64,000 bases of DNA from Choristoneura fumiferana (taxonomy: Eukaryota > Arthropoda > Insecta > Lepidoptera > Tortricidae). Below are positions 35,441 through 47,485 of this stretch, piece by piece. The stretch's first letter is position 1, and each line of letters begins with the position of its first letter. Position numbers and translations under genes: made by a program. The notes under the pieces are model-generated. The model saw nothing but the letters and a program-made list of their open reading frames with translations. It was not told the DNA's origin and ran no database searches. The stretch lies in assembly GCF_025370935.1 (NCBI RefSeq), contig NC_133494.1:5021745-5085744 (forward strand). The letters run 5' to 3'.

Positions 35441-36184
35441 AGCAGAGCTCGGAAAGGGTGAGCTATTTCTATTTCAACTATCATGTGTAGATGTTAATAT
35501 GGATACACCCTGAAAATAAAAGTTAGTACAGCCTAAACCTATAAAGGCATAGTGAAGAATATTTATGCTGAGTATGAACATTCACAGTTTCACACAGTTT
35601 TTGACTTATGATTTTTTTTAAGGATTTTTTTTTTTTTTTTTTTCGGGATGTATTCAAGCGATTTGCTTCGAATTTTGAAATGATGTTCTTTATATAGATT
35701 GGCATCGCCACCCAAAAAACGAATACTAGGTAGTTATTGTATAAAAAAAGAAAAAAAAAGACGAAATAAAAAAAAAACTTTTTTTATGTGGTTGTGAAGT
35801 AGTGATATCTCTAGATTTTTTTCTCAGAAATACTCAGAATAGACCATATATTGGCCTACTACTTGCCTAAATATCAAAATTTTCCAGGCGGTACTTTCTG
35901 TCAAAAATCAGCAATATGGCCGACTTACTACGGAAACCCGACTATGGCCTTTATTCTAAAGTTTCTGTATACTCGCAATTCTAATAAATGACCTGCGGTT
36001 TTTCTATATGTATACTATATTTTTCTTTGTATGTATATCGTTTATTTTCAATGCATTTCTTCGTGCGTTTAATATCCATTTATAAGTAGAGAAAGATCTT
36101 GAAACAACTAGCATTAAATGACAGGGTGTGTCCATGTGCTGTTGTTAACTTGCTCAAAACACCTCACATTTTCCGAGCTCTGCT
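35441..36184. mobile_element. Element with about 90-bp imperfect terminal inverted repeats
   Basis: agcagagctcggaaa (35441-35455) pairs with ttccgagctctgct (36171-36184). Further in, atggatacaccctg near 35500 pairs with cagggtgtgtccat near 36122. The interior is AT-rich, with poly-T/A runs at 35625-35645 and 35750-35780. No transposase. Confidence 0.6.
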
Positions 36185-36364
36185 ACCCAGTGTATGTACG
36201 ATCCTTGATCATAAATCTGCGAGTCACAATCGTTAATTTAATTTTTGTGTTGAAGGTGTGTAGTGTGTACCTACCCTGCAGTTATTTTGTAATATTTAAC
36301 AGTTTCCTGTAGAGTTTGATTTAAAATACCTTAGTTAGCCAATTGAGTTGGCTATTACAATAAG

Positions 36365-36372
36365 TGACGTCA
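36365..36372. promoter_or_regulatory. CRE-like palindrome upstream of galactosaminyltransferase
   Basis: tgacgtca, the full CREB/ATF consensus palindrome, lies 152 bases before the start codon. The transcription start is not known, so a promoter role is inference. The same octamer occurs inside the repeat at 1-301. Confidence 0.25.
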
Positions 36373-36524
36373 CAGTTCGGACCTTCGAAGACATCCAAGC
36401 CGAAACCGGTAGCATCCCCCCCATATAGATCTCCCACAAAGGGCTAGAGCTGTTGCTGGGTTGGGTCCTACATTAACCAAGCTTGCTTCGCGCAGGGCTC
36501 TGTGTGCGTCGCGCGCATGCGTTG

Positions 36525-39500
36525 ATGGGCGCGGGCGTGAACGGGTCCGCGGGCGGCGGGCGGGCGGCGCGCGCGTTGCGGCTGCTACTGCTGTTGGTGC
36601 TGGCGCTCGCGGCAGTCGAGTACCTCTTCGGCTCGATCCTGGACGCCTCCCCGCTCAGGACCTACCTGTACACTCCACTGTATAACGCCACACAGCCTAC
36701 TATCAGGTGAGAGGGCGTACGCCTCTCCTTAGGACCTATTCGTACACTCCACTGTATAATGCCACGCAGCCTACTATAAGGTGAGAGGGCGTACGCCTCC
36801 CCTTAGGACCTACCTGTAAACTACGCTGTATAACGCCACGCAGCCTACTATCAGGTAAGAGGGTTGACGCCTCCCCGCTCAGGACCTACCTGTACACTCC
36901 ACTGTATAACGCCACGCAGCCTACTATCAGGTGAGAGGGCGTACGCCTCCCCTTGGCACCTATTTGTACACTCCGCTGAACGCCACGCAGCCTACAATCA
37001 GGTAAGACGGTTTACTTCTCCCCGCTCAGGACCTATTTGAACACTCCGCTGTGTAACGCCACACAGCATACTATTGTATTAGGTGAGAGGCCATACGCTC
37101 CCCCGCTCTGGACCTACTTGTACACTCCGCTGTATAAGAATACTGAAACATTATCTTGACCACGATCAGACAACCATACAAACTGGCCGCAAGCAAACTT
37201 TAAGATTAAAAAAATCTGAAGTTTAAATAAACTGCATACATATATCTTATTCCAGATCCATTGAGCACCCGCCCTGGCCCAAGAAACTACCTTACACAGC
37301 CGAGTTGACGCAAAACCCCAAACCAAAAAACGCTACAAACGCCAACTCGACCCAAAACGTACCAAGTAGACGAAAACCAGAGACACCTCACAATAGTACT
37401 AATTCTCCTCTAAACATGTCGAGACAGGACGAGGATAGCACAACCTTATTGATTACCAAGATAATGGACAGCATCAAGAGCCTGGTGACCACGGAAGGCG
37501 TGGAGCTCAGGAAAAATGAGACGGAACTGCCGTTGTGTGATGTGCCCTCGGATTTAGGTGAGAAATTTCAGTCTCAAGAGTCAATTTTTAGCAAGGATTA
37601 TATTAGTAGTAACTTTGATCAGTGGCTCTTAACCTTTTTATAATGGACAAAATTTTTTATTTTTTTTTTTTATTGTCAACGATAGAAACGTTTAGGTACA
37701 TTTTTACGGTCTACATCCCGTATTTAATATTAAACCTCTTTTAACGCTTTCATATTAAATTATGGTCAATCCTTAACAAAGCGTTTTTAAGCGGCTTTAG
37801 CAAAGCCGTACTATAAAAACATAAACTGTACAAGTAATAACAAATGAAGGGTCCACGGAAAGAACATGTCTAGTCACCTTTTTTTTAAAAATTGAGATTT
37901 TAATCTCAAAATGTAGAGCTCACAAAGTACTATGACTTACCACTGAATTAAATAATCTGAAAACAATATAAAATCTATTTTTATCTTTTTAATAAATGGT
38001 AACCATAGTAATTGTTCGTGATGACTAACTTTCAAACCGCTCTAACTCAAAAAGTTGATTAGGTGACTAGACACGTTCTTTCCGTGGACCCTTCAAATAG
38101 CTACTGATGATGTTTCTTCAAGCAAATGTTAATCAGCAATTTTTGTAGGTCCTATACCGGTTAACAAGACTGACATGGAGCTGGATGTAGTAGAGAAGAA
38201 ATACCCCGAAGTGCACTGGGGCGGGCGCTACTCGCCGCCTAACTGCACAGCCCGCCATAAAGTGGCCATCATCATACCCTACAGGTAGATATCATGTATT
38301 CATGTAACTGCCGTCGTCATAACGAAAAGAGGCACAACTATTTTTTTTTGTGAAATTGAAATGCAATTTATTCAGAATCAGGAAAAAAGGCGCATCTGTC
38401 TGATTTCGGCAATTCTCATTTTATTGTGCACCTGTCTAATTACCGTACCGCTTTTTTCCCGCACTAGTGACACGGTAATTAGACTTGAGTGCACGGATAA
38501 ATGTAAATGGCAGCCATCCTTTTTCTAGATGTGCACTCAGTTTCAGTTCCGTGTCGCTTTTGCCTGACAAAAAAAGCGGTACGATAATTAGACAGGTGCA
38601 CGATAAAATGAGAATGACCGATTTTTTCTATACATTTTCGTAAATTTCGGAGATACCGTAAGCCCATGGGAACAACTGCTCAAGATATTCAAATTTATTA
38701 AAGCAAAGAGGCGTATTTGGTTATGGTTAAAAAAATTGCAAAACTTTTCAAGTAGCCCTTTCATTGTATTGATTTTTTAAGTGATGCTTAGTTAAAAAGG
38801 TTAATTTCAGTGATATCAAAAATAAAGGGCATATGTTAGCTAAATGTGCTTTTTTAAAACGTTGAATGATTTTAAGTACCTATTAAAATGGAAATGCATA
38901 AATAATGCCAAAGTCAAAGTCAATATTCTATCCACTTGTCTAAAATGTTAAAATGAAAAGACACATTTTCAGTTATGCCTATACTACGTTGCAAGACTAT
39001 TTTTACTTTCTACCAAATTTATTTTGTTAGGTAAAAACAAAAATTTAGGACCTTTTAACCTCTTTAGTCCTCGCGTACTTTATAAAGGACTAATTAACAC
39101 TAAGAATAACGGCCGAATGTAACAAGTTATAAAGTACAAATTGTTCATTGAATAAAGAATTCTAAGATTTTTGAAATACTTAACATCGAAAATAACAAAG
39201 CAGGTTTTAAGCACTAAGTTTGTTAAAAAATGTCAGGACTCAGGAGTTTAAATTTTTCGATAATCCTCATCAGAGATGAGTCATCGTTCAAAATAAATTA
39301 TCACCTAATCCTTTTATTCTTTCAGAGATCGTCAGCAGCACTTGGCGATATTCCTGAACCACATGCACCCATTCTTGATGAAACAACAAATTGAATACGG
39401 GATATTCATTGTGGAGCAGGAAGGTACGTTATGATTATGAACAATACGAGTATGTCCGATGTATAGCCTTAGTTTGTAAACTCACAGTTGACTGAGGCTG

Positions 39501-41534
39501 TCATGTCATGATGCTCGAGTTTAACAATCAAAAGTGGATCAACCAAAAAGTGATTCAGTGTATTTTGTACACAATTGTATGACTAATAATACCTAATATT
39601 TAATTTTAGAAAGTTGATATTCTATAGGTATCCTAACGGGGTTTCGTGTAGGGTTTCGTGTACTATCACCTTGTGTAACTATCGCCCACTGATGTAAATG
39701 AACATAGTGGTGCTCAATAAAAAATATTTGTATTATTGTATTCTATTGGTGTAGAGTAGACTTAATTTGCAGGGCACTGACTCTAAGACCGGTTTCACAT
39801 TATCCGATCCGATATCGGTATCGGACGCCATTACCGATATCGGATCGGAAAATCTGAAAACGCTCTTATTCGTCGCTCTTATACTCGGGGATTTTTTTAT
39901 GGTAAAAATGTATTTATTAGCGAAAGACACATTCGCACAGTTCAACGAGCTAAAGCAAGTGTTGCTGCTGACGATTAAAAAATGATTACTTATTTATTGT
40001 TGGTGCTGCCAATAGTTCTGATGGTATTTGTAATCGGCAGGTAGCCAAGACTTCAACCGCGCGAAACTAATGAACGTGGGTTTCGTGGAGAGCCAGAAGC
40101 AGAAGGCGGGCGGCTGGCAGTGCTTCATATTCCACGACATCGACCTTCTGCCGCTGGACCAGCGGAATCTCTACTCCTGCCCTCGCCAGCCGCGGCACAT
40201 GTCCGCGTCTATCGACAAGCTGAACTTTAGGTGAGGGAATCAGCTTTTCATTTATTGAAACACATTACCAGTTATTGAGGATAAGGATTATAAGTAGCGA
40301 ATATTTCTTTATTTATTAAGTATTTTCTGTTTTTTTTTTCTTTTTCCCCGCACGTAGGTAATTTTGACAGTTTGCCTATCTTTATAATTTTGTTTCACTA
40401 TTAGATTAACTGGTAGATACTTATCCTTTATTAGAGATAAGTTCGCCTTTGTACCTACTTCTTTCTCTGTACCTCTGTTTTTAAAATGTCACGTGCATTA
40501 AAGCGTTTACATAATAGGTATGTTTATCGTATTGGTACTAAGCGTTGTGATAATCTGTGATATTAATATATAATTTATCATTATTCCAGGCTACCGTATC
40601 AAGATATATTTGGTGGAGTGTCGGCGATGACACTCGAGCAGTTCCAGAAGGTCAACGGTTTCTCCAATCGCTACTGGGGTTGGGGGGGAGAAGACGACGA
40701 CATGGCCTACAGGTAACCTTCTCTATATACGTCCCACTGCAAGACGCAGGCCTCCTCCCAGAATGATAGAGCTTGGGTCTTAGTACCCACGCAGAACTTA
40801 ACGATATATTTCTTCGTCGATATTTATCTTATATTATGCTTGCTACGTATTTTTTTAAATAAGTATACCTAAAATTTTACAGTTTTTTTTAAATTGTCAT
40901 CTTTAAATCTTGACTACAATATTTACTATTTAATTTATAAAAAAATCAACCGAATTGATAACCTCCTCTATTAAGTCGCAAAGGAGTAACAAACCGCTTA
41001 CTGTGTGATGCTGAAGTTATTGAATTGTGTTTTATTTACTTACATTCTATTTCCTATTTACAGGGTGAAAAAGATGAATTACCACGTCGCGCGTTACAAA
41101 ATGTCTATAGCTCGATACGCTATGTTAAACCACAAGAAACAATCACCAAATCCAAAAAGGTAACGGCATGATAATGCTTAATTAAAAAAAACCGAGTATC
41201 AAACTCAAAACTTCTTCAAGTGCACCAAATAAACACACATGCGTTCATTATTGTAAAATTATGACAGGTGGTGTGAACGCCACGAAAACGCAATAATATA
41301 TGCATTTTGGGCAGTGAATGCGTGAACTTTTGTTTGTGTCTGTAAGATAATATCATACCTATGTTTGACATAAGTGATTTAACATTCTAAACCGTTTCCA
41401 GGTACCAGCTTCTGTCTCAGACGAGTAAAACGTTCAAGAAGGATGGGCTATCGACCCTCGAGTACGTGTTGATTGAGGTGACGCACCACCACCTCTACAC
41501 TCACATACTAGTTAACATAGACGAGCACAGCTGA
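36525..41534 (+). CDS. beta4GalNAcT: Beta-1,4-N-acetylgalactosaminyltransferase, 8 exons
   Basis: Golgi type II enzyme expected to add GalNAc in beta-1,4 linkage to terminal GlcNAc. Exons: 36525-36706, 37256-37557, 38149-38284, 39326-39423, 40041-40230, 40590-40712, 41064-41159 and 41402-41534. All introns are GT-AG and the join gives 419 residues. There is a short basic N-terminus, a Leu/Ala-rich anchor about residues 17-38, and a Ser/Thr/Asn-rich stem to about 160 with several N-glycosylation sites. The GT7 catalytic domain then carries FNRAKLMNVGF (244-254), the HDIDLLPL metal motif (DxD 272-274), FGGVSA (310-315), GWGGEDDD (333-340) and a metal-binding His at 367 in MLNH. Ile309 occupies the position of Tyr289 of vertebrate beta4GalT1. 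In invertebrate enzymes Ile or Leu there favours UDP-GalNAc over UDP-Gal. The family is secure; donor choice is inferred from Ile309. Confidence 0.93.
36642..37138 (+). repeat. Tandem array of the exon 1/intron 1 junction
   Basis: About 6.7 copies of a 71-81-bp unit. The first copy is coding (the end of exon 1); the rest fill most of the 549-base intron 1. Each of the first six copies ends in a donor-like site: 36707 gtgaga, 36781 gtgaga, 36855 gtaaga, 36931 gtgaga, 37002 gtaaga and 37083 gtgaga. Reading past the first donor meets TGA at 36708-36710. Confidence 0.93.
37846..38094. mobile_element. MITE in intron 2
   Basis: Terminal inverted repeats of about 33 bp beginning gaagggtccacggaaagaac, with the exact aaat duplication at 37842-37845 and 38095-38098. 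No ORF. It lies within the galactosaminyltransferase intron just before exon 3. Confidence 0.88.
38407..38620. mobile_element. MITE in intron 3
   Basis: About 50-bp imperfect inverted repeats (ctcattttattgtgcacctg / caggtgcacgataaaatgag) with attt at 38403-38406 and 38621-38624 as target duplication. The interior is partly palindromic. Non-coding. Confidence 0.82.
38625..39325. other. Intron 3, remainder
   Basis: Intron sequence; nothing else recognised. Confidence 0.7.
39797..39852. repeat. Palindrome with gatatcgg cores in intron 4
   Basis: tccgatccgatatcggta (39803-39820) pairs with taccgatatcggatcgga (39832-39849). It produces ORFs on both strands that are not genes. Confidence 0.8.
40721..40797 (-). 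mobile_element. SINE family A fragment in intron 6
   Basis: ctatatacgtcccactgcaa, caggcctcctcccagaat and gtacccacgc match the 3' part of family A. It starts 9 bases after the exon 6 boundary. Confidence 0.7.
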
Positions 41535-41756
41535 TGGACGTACTTCGCCAAACTGCTGTTTGGCGACGAGCGGTAACGCCACCAACTGTCATAGAACGTG
41601 TGATATTAAAAGTGTTAAGGATACAGTTACCCTGTAATGTTATATTATGATCTCCTTCTGAGGGAAAATTGAGATTTTGACGTTGTGGAAAATTATTCTG
41701 GACACGCTATACGCCATACACTTGCATAGGGAGTGTATAGTTAGGTTTATGCTGTT

Positions 41757-41762
41757 AATAAA
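41757..41762 (+). terminator. Possible polyadenylation signal, proximal
   Basis: aataaa 223 bases after the galactosaminyltransferase stop codon. Use is not shown by the sequence. Confidence 0.4.
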
Positions 41763-42375
41763 CACGCACGAACCAGAAATCTGAATGCAATTTAAAATAA
41801 TGGTGTCAGTTACGTATAATTTCGGAAATTTGTATGTGATGAAAGGAAAGGTCTGTACGACTGTCGGTTATTATGATTGATTATTATTTTATAAACTTAT
41901 AAGTAAGTACTCACTTCTTTATAGATTTTTATTGATAAATGTCTCGTTTTTAAATGTATTTATTTTTAAGAATTAGACGATTCGTTTGGTTGTTGATTTC
42001 CTAATTTCTTGTATTTATTATGTATATTGTATTTTATAAAGTACTGTAAGACATAAAGGCGCATTAGGACTCATCACAAGTACAGATTATGACAATATAC
42101 AATACTTGAATCAGTATTTGATGTATGAATATAGTAATCGCTCAGAGCGTCCAATTGTTAAAAAAATACCTTTTAAGATTAGGATCTAAATAATCTATCT
42201 CGTACCCTATAATCTCTTATTATTCCAAACTTTTTGTAATGGCGAGGAAATCTCGAATCTAAAATTATTTAAAACGAATTATTACTTACTCTTATAGACT
42301 TGTACATAGCTTTTGTAGATAATATTTATACTCCTATAAAGTTCTCGCTGTTCAATATAATGCTGAAATCAATTA

Positions 42376-42381
42376 AATAAA
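42376..42381 (+). terminator. Possible polyadenylation signal, distal
   Basis: aataaa about 840 bases after the stop codon, just before a SINE; an alternative 3' end. Confidence 0.35.
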
Positions 42382-42427
42382 ATGTCTAAGAACACAACTT
42401 AAATTGAACATTCCGTTTTTATCTATC

Positions 42428-42724
42428 CATCCCAGCCTATATACGTCCCACTGCTGGGCACAGGCCTCCTCTCAGAACAAGAGGGCTTGGGCCATAGTTC
42501 CCACGCGGGCCTAGTGCGGATTGGGAACTTCATACGCACCATTGAATTGCTTCGCAGGTTTGTGCAGGTTTCCTCACGATGTTTTCCTTCACCGCAAAGC
42601 CCGTGGTAAATTTCAAATGTCATTCCGCACAAATTTCGAAAAACTCAGAGGTGCGAGCCAGGGTTTGAACCCACGACCCTCTGTTTGAGAGGCGATAGGT
42701 CAAACCACTAGGCCACCACGGCTT
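42428..42724 (-). mobile_element. SINE family A, full-length
   Basis: Closely matches 28977-29275, tRNA-like head at the right end (box B-like gggttcaaaccctgg). No clear target duplication seen. Confidence 0.88.
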
Positions 42725-43205
42725 ATAAAAGAAAGAAATTCATATTCCTGTCTTCTTACTTACCTATTCACATGGTTACTTATTTGTTGATATGGCACTA
42801 AATCTGTGATAGTAGACAATGTAGCCTACATTGTCCCTACTTACGTTTAAAAAAACTTCATTTTGATGCCTTACTTTTATAGTCCACATACTTTACGTAT
42901 TGTGATATTGATGCTACCCGAGACGATTATGCTTACATTATGCTTTTACTCCAAAATTTTAAAAGAATCTCAAATAAAGAAAATTTACAACAAAATTGAT
43001 CTATATTGAAACAGTCTTTAGTCTGATGGCCTAAATTTAAGCCGAAAATGTATATTTTTGCAATTAGGTACTTAAAGTAATGTTCAACTTAGGCATAGGT
43101 CGATTCACAAGAGCTGAGGCGAATGAATTGTACGAAAGCACACTTTTGTCACTGTGTAAGAGCCGTTCTTATACAGAAGCTCCTAATGTTTTGTAAACAA
43201 GTAGG
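42725..43205. other. No gene seen
   Basis: AT-rich; no supported feature. Confidence 0.6.
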
Positions 43206-43339
43206 TACAGTCACCAGCATTAATATCTGCCACAGCGGAGCGTGCAAAAATATCTGACACGTCCTTCCGCCCTTGAAATAGAGTCGTATCAGATATTTAT
43301 GCACGCTTGTTGTGTCAGATATTGGTGCTGGTGACTGTA
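43206..43339. mobile_element. TACAGTC-type palindromic MITE
   Basis: tacagtcaccagca at the left and tgctggtgactgta at the right are exact complements. Inner tgcaaaaatatctgacac and its near complement pair. Terminal TA on both sides suggests Tc1/mariner-mediated movement. Confidence 0.88.
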
Positions 43340-44583
43340 CATCATACTTCGTTATTTTAAAAAAATACATCTACCTAATCTGCACATTATTATGAATCAT
43401 ATTGTATTTAATCATTTTGTAATGCATATAATGATAATATCATTCACTCATTCAATTCGTTCGTATCGTCTTGTGAATCAACCTGAACCTATAATTTTAC
43501 TTGGGATTTCGATATTTACTTTGTTTTCTAATCTTATATTTAATTTAAACCGAACAAATAACATAAGATTTTCCCTTTTTGAAAACAAGCTTGACATTGT
43601 TAAATATAATTTGCGTCCAGTATGATTTCAATAATAATAATTAATTGTAAAGTACGTAATTAATAATTTAGCTTCAAACTTATGTACTGATTGAAGTCAA
43701 TATGATAATGTATAAATGTAGAACTTTTTATATTTTTACGAATTATTAATGGACAGTACGGGAATTGGGTACAAAAATATGGTGTGTCAAGTTTTTTTAT
43801 CGAGATTTATTTTTACTGTATTTTCTGTCTTGATTCCTGCTCTGTTATTGACAATTATTTCTGAAAGGGCAATACTCCTTTTTATGTACCCAAAGAATGA
43901 ATAGTTACTGGATTTTTCCGCTTAGCTGTTCAAGTTATAAATAACCCTAGGCCTAGATTATCAATAAAATAAAAAGATGGTGATATAATGAGGACGGATC
44001 GCTTAGACACTTTAATAATGATTTGTGTGAGGTAGAGGAGTGATAGCTGCGAAACTTTTTCAGATAAAATTGTGAAAATTTATAATACCTAGTTTTTGAA
44101 AAGAAAGTTGTTATATACTTCATATGACACTAGTTGTTTTATCATCTCCGTAGAGAAATATAAACATTCAACAAAAGACCTCGCTCACTGGCGTAGGCAT
44201 TTTACTGAATGCAGTTTTACAAAAACTAGAAAACAAAAAAAAATCAAAGCTTCTAACTTATTGACATGTTATATTTCATTTTTCCCAAAATACATCGATC
44301 GTTGTGAGGGATCTACTCGCTGGGAAAAAAAAGAATGAACTCGGCCACTACAGTTTCTAGGTATATTGTATCTCCGTCTCTGCGTTTATGATTCTTCCCC
44401 ACTTCCAAAGCGGTTGGAACAATTTGTCATTTCACCTTTAACACTATCTCTTCTATACTCAAGTAGTAAAAGGGGACGTATAATAATGTCAAAGATGATT
44501 TCGACAAATTATTTTGTTAATAATAGGTCCAAAGAAAAAGCCACCAGTAATTTTTCCCTTCGTAGCGAAATTGTACCTGTCTA
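43340..44583. other. No gene seen
   Basis: AT-rich; several short ORFs without splice context, motif or codon bias. Confidence 0.55.
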
Positions 44584-44673
44584 AAGCCGGCCACACACGC
44601 TAGGTTAAAAAAAATATCAACTTGCATATTTCAAATGAAATGTGCAGGCATAACCTGCGAGTGTGGCCGGCTT
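44584..44673. repeat. Inverted repeat, MITE-like
   Basis: aagccggccacacacgc at the left pairs with gcgagtgtggccggctt at the right (one mismatch). AT-rich centre. Confidence 0.8.
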
Positions 44674-46949
44674 AAGTTGAAATCAGCTGCAAAGTTGTGC
44701 ACATATTCCAACAAACTGATATTCATCGTATATACCCCAAAAGCAAAGTAATTAATGATTTAAAAGGCGATGGTGCTGATCAGTTTTTTCATACCAATGG
44801 TGGTCAGCTCCAGAGAAATAAGGCAGTCCCATGTAACGGCGTTAACCACTCCAGCCTTTTCTCTTCAACTGACCGTACAATTGAAAATAAAAACTTATTT
44901 GCAGTCGCAATGTTATTGGACATGGAACAGAAAAAACTAGCGGAACTGTCAAAAGCTTCAACTTGTACCGAAACCCGTGTCTCTGGAAATGCGCACATGC
45001 GCATTGGACACACACTTTGAAATCTTGGCGCTTATTGGTCATTAGCTTCTATTCGAAAAAAGGTAATAACTTTTGAACCGGCAACATTAATTAGAACTTT
45101 AAATCAACGTTATACTTATATATATCGCTGAGAGTCCATTGTGCAGCTACGTAGCGCCACATCACCCTGACTAGCAGAACTTATTTGACAAGAATGTCAA
45201 GATTGTCAAGTTAGTTTCGCTATTTACCAATAGGTGTCAATTTTTTATGACGTATATATAGCATTGTAAAATGAGCTCTATGTGAATACGTTTAGATTCA
45301 ACACGACTGAAAATTATTGCTACATGTCTCTTCTTCAGGAATCGTAAGCACTAAAGTGATAGGCGCAGCACAGCTACTGTGATATCGATATACCTACTTT
45401 CCAAGTCAAAGATGAAAATAGGTCTAACTATAAGTATTATGATTAGGTACCTATTACATTACGTTATTCAAAGTTGACAACAATATTGACGAATCGGAAA
45501 ACAGACAGTAAGTAATTGTGAGATATAAACCTTATTTGTATGAGGCAAAGTTGTTTTTACCCGACTGCGAAGAAGAAGGGTTATGTGTTTGACCCGTATG
45601 TATGTAAATATGTATTGTATATATGTATGTCTATGCATATGTCCTCTCGTAATTACTCAACGACTGAACCGATTTTGATAAATGATACGTCATTGGATTC
45701 GTCCTAATGACGCGAGTGACACTGGGTACATGAACTTCTTAAAAAATCAAAATGGCGGATTTTTGGCGCCAAAAGGTGTCTTAATTTTTTTTTAAAGCAC
45801 TCAATTTGCGATTAAACATTAAACCTTTTAGATAAAGCCCAGTTTTATAGTGTGTCCCATAGGTACTTTTAGATATTTCGGCTGCTACGCTACCAGCGGT
45901 GATGTGCGTGCTTCGATTTATTTGTACACGGTGGATGTCCTGAGCAATTTGATCGCTTTGATTGGGTCAATGTTAATGACTATTTGGATGTTTCCAAGTA
46001 TTTGGTGATCTTGACTGCTACGTTCTATATGACGCTGACTGTACAAGATTTTTTGAGCTGGTCACGATTCTAATGGGTGGGTACGGCGGGGCAGGAATCA
46101 AATGGTTTGACTGTACATTGGTCAGCATCGTATGGCGCCAAATTAGCATAGTGATATCGTAGGTACATACGCTTATGAACCTTCAAAAAAGGTATGAAAA
46201 AATTGATCATTGTAAACGTTCCCAATAACGGCCTATCAATAAGAAAATCTATGGTGAAGAGTGCAAAGCGCTCGATCACTCGCATGTATTGTATACCACA
46301 TAATCGGCTAGTTTATTTTACTATTTCCCTTTTGTATCTATAAATCTTTTCTTAAGCTAGTACGAAAGTAATATAAAACAAAACGAGAAATAGTACATAG
46401 TGCTAGCCGACTAAAAGATATTATAAGTAGCCATTGAGATACTTAAGAAAAGTTCATGGAATATTGTTTTCTCAGATTGGTTTTTATGAATAAATTGTTC
46501 GTTTTTTTATATATGTGTATTTTTCCTTATTTTGAAGTGTAGCGGCCAGATACCGTTACTCTAGGAATAAGGGGTTTAAAGGGAAAAATACTTACAAGTC
46601 CTTATGTACATACCAATCTGTACAGTCGCAGTGTCGCAGTCACAGCGTCAAAATATGTATACATCGACCTTATGTTTAGTGGCATAAAGGTGTACTTAGA
46701 TATTTATGACGTCGTGGTAACGTATAAATACAGTAGAACAGCTTAAGACGATTTTGAGGGGACCTAGGAAAAAAAACGTTGTTTGTGATTTTTCATCGTA
46801 AACATATATTATGGTACTTTTTCTTGCAGTGATTGTTTTTTTATTTATTTTTGACATCATTGAATTAACGCTAACACGAATAAGAATTGTATAATTCGCA
46901 ACAACTGATAACCAAAACAAATCAAATCTAAGTGTAGGTGGGTATGGTC
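44674..46949. other. No gene seen
   Basis: 45555-45730 (gactgcgaagaagaagggtt, ctcaacgactgaaccgattt) is an interspersed-repeat piece. 46623-46715 (tacagtcgcagtgtcgcagt ... ttatgacgtcg) is a degraded TACAGTC-type end. The 107-codon ORF at 44697-45020 shows no support. Confidence 0.45.
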
Positions 46950-47092
46950 AAGGACTTTTAATCCATGAGCCACCATGGAACCATTTCACAGTAAACGTCA
47001 TAGTGACATTGCATTAATTAACAATGGAAATAGTAATGACTTTTCCTTTGAAAAGGTTCCATGGTGGGTCATGATCATGAATTAAAGTCCTT
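46950..47092. mobile_element. Palindromic MITE
   Basis: aggacttttaatccatgagc then caccatggaacc pairs with ggttccatggtggg and gaattaaagtcctt. Non-coding. Confidence 0.75.
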
Positions 47093-47151
47093 TATTTACC
47101 GTACGAACCAATTAGCCGATCGCTTCATCCCAGCCTATATACGTCCCACTG

Positions 47152-47289
47152 AAATAGAAATAGAAATATAAATATTTATTCGCTATTCTCACAAAACATA
47201 ATAAAAATAAAGAAAAAAAAACAACAATATGCGAAATCGCGAAGCGGTCCCAGCTCAGCATAGTGTTGGCCTTGTAGGCCAACGCTGGT
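47152..47289 (-). mobile_element. Nested retroposon 3' fragment
   Basis: It interrupts the SINE with cactg on each side (47147-47151 and 47290-47294). On the minus strand it ends in repeated tttctatt units, a LINE/SINE-type tail, after an A/T-rich stretch. The 5' part is missing. Confidence 0.75.
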
Positions 47290-47485
47290 CACTGGGGCAC
47301 AGGCCTCCTCTCGGAACAAGAAGGCTTGGGCGGGGCCAGTGCGGATTGGGAACTTCGCACGCACCATTGAATCGCTTCGCAGGGTTGTGCAGGTTTGCTC
47401 ACAATGTTTTCCTTCACCGCAAAACTTGTGGTAAATTTCAAATGTAATTTCGCTCATGAATTGCTTGAGAGGCGATAGGTCAAAC

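Noticed and set aside
36461..36685. ORF of 74 codons over exon 1
   Set aside because: It is an alternative frame of the GC-rich first exon of the glycosyltransferase.
44697..45020. 107-codon ORF
   Set aside because: No splice context, family resemblance or coding bias; the opposite strand is equally open.
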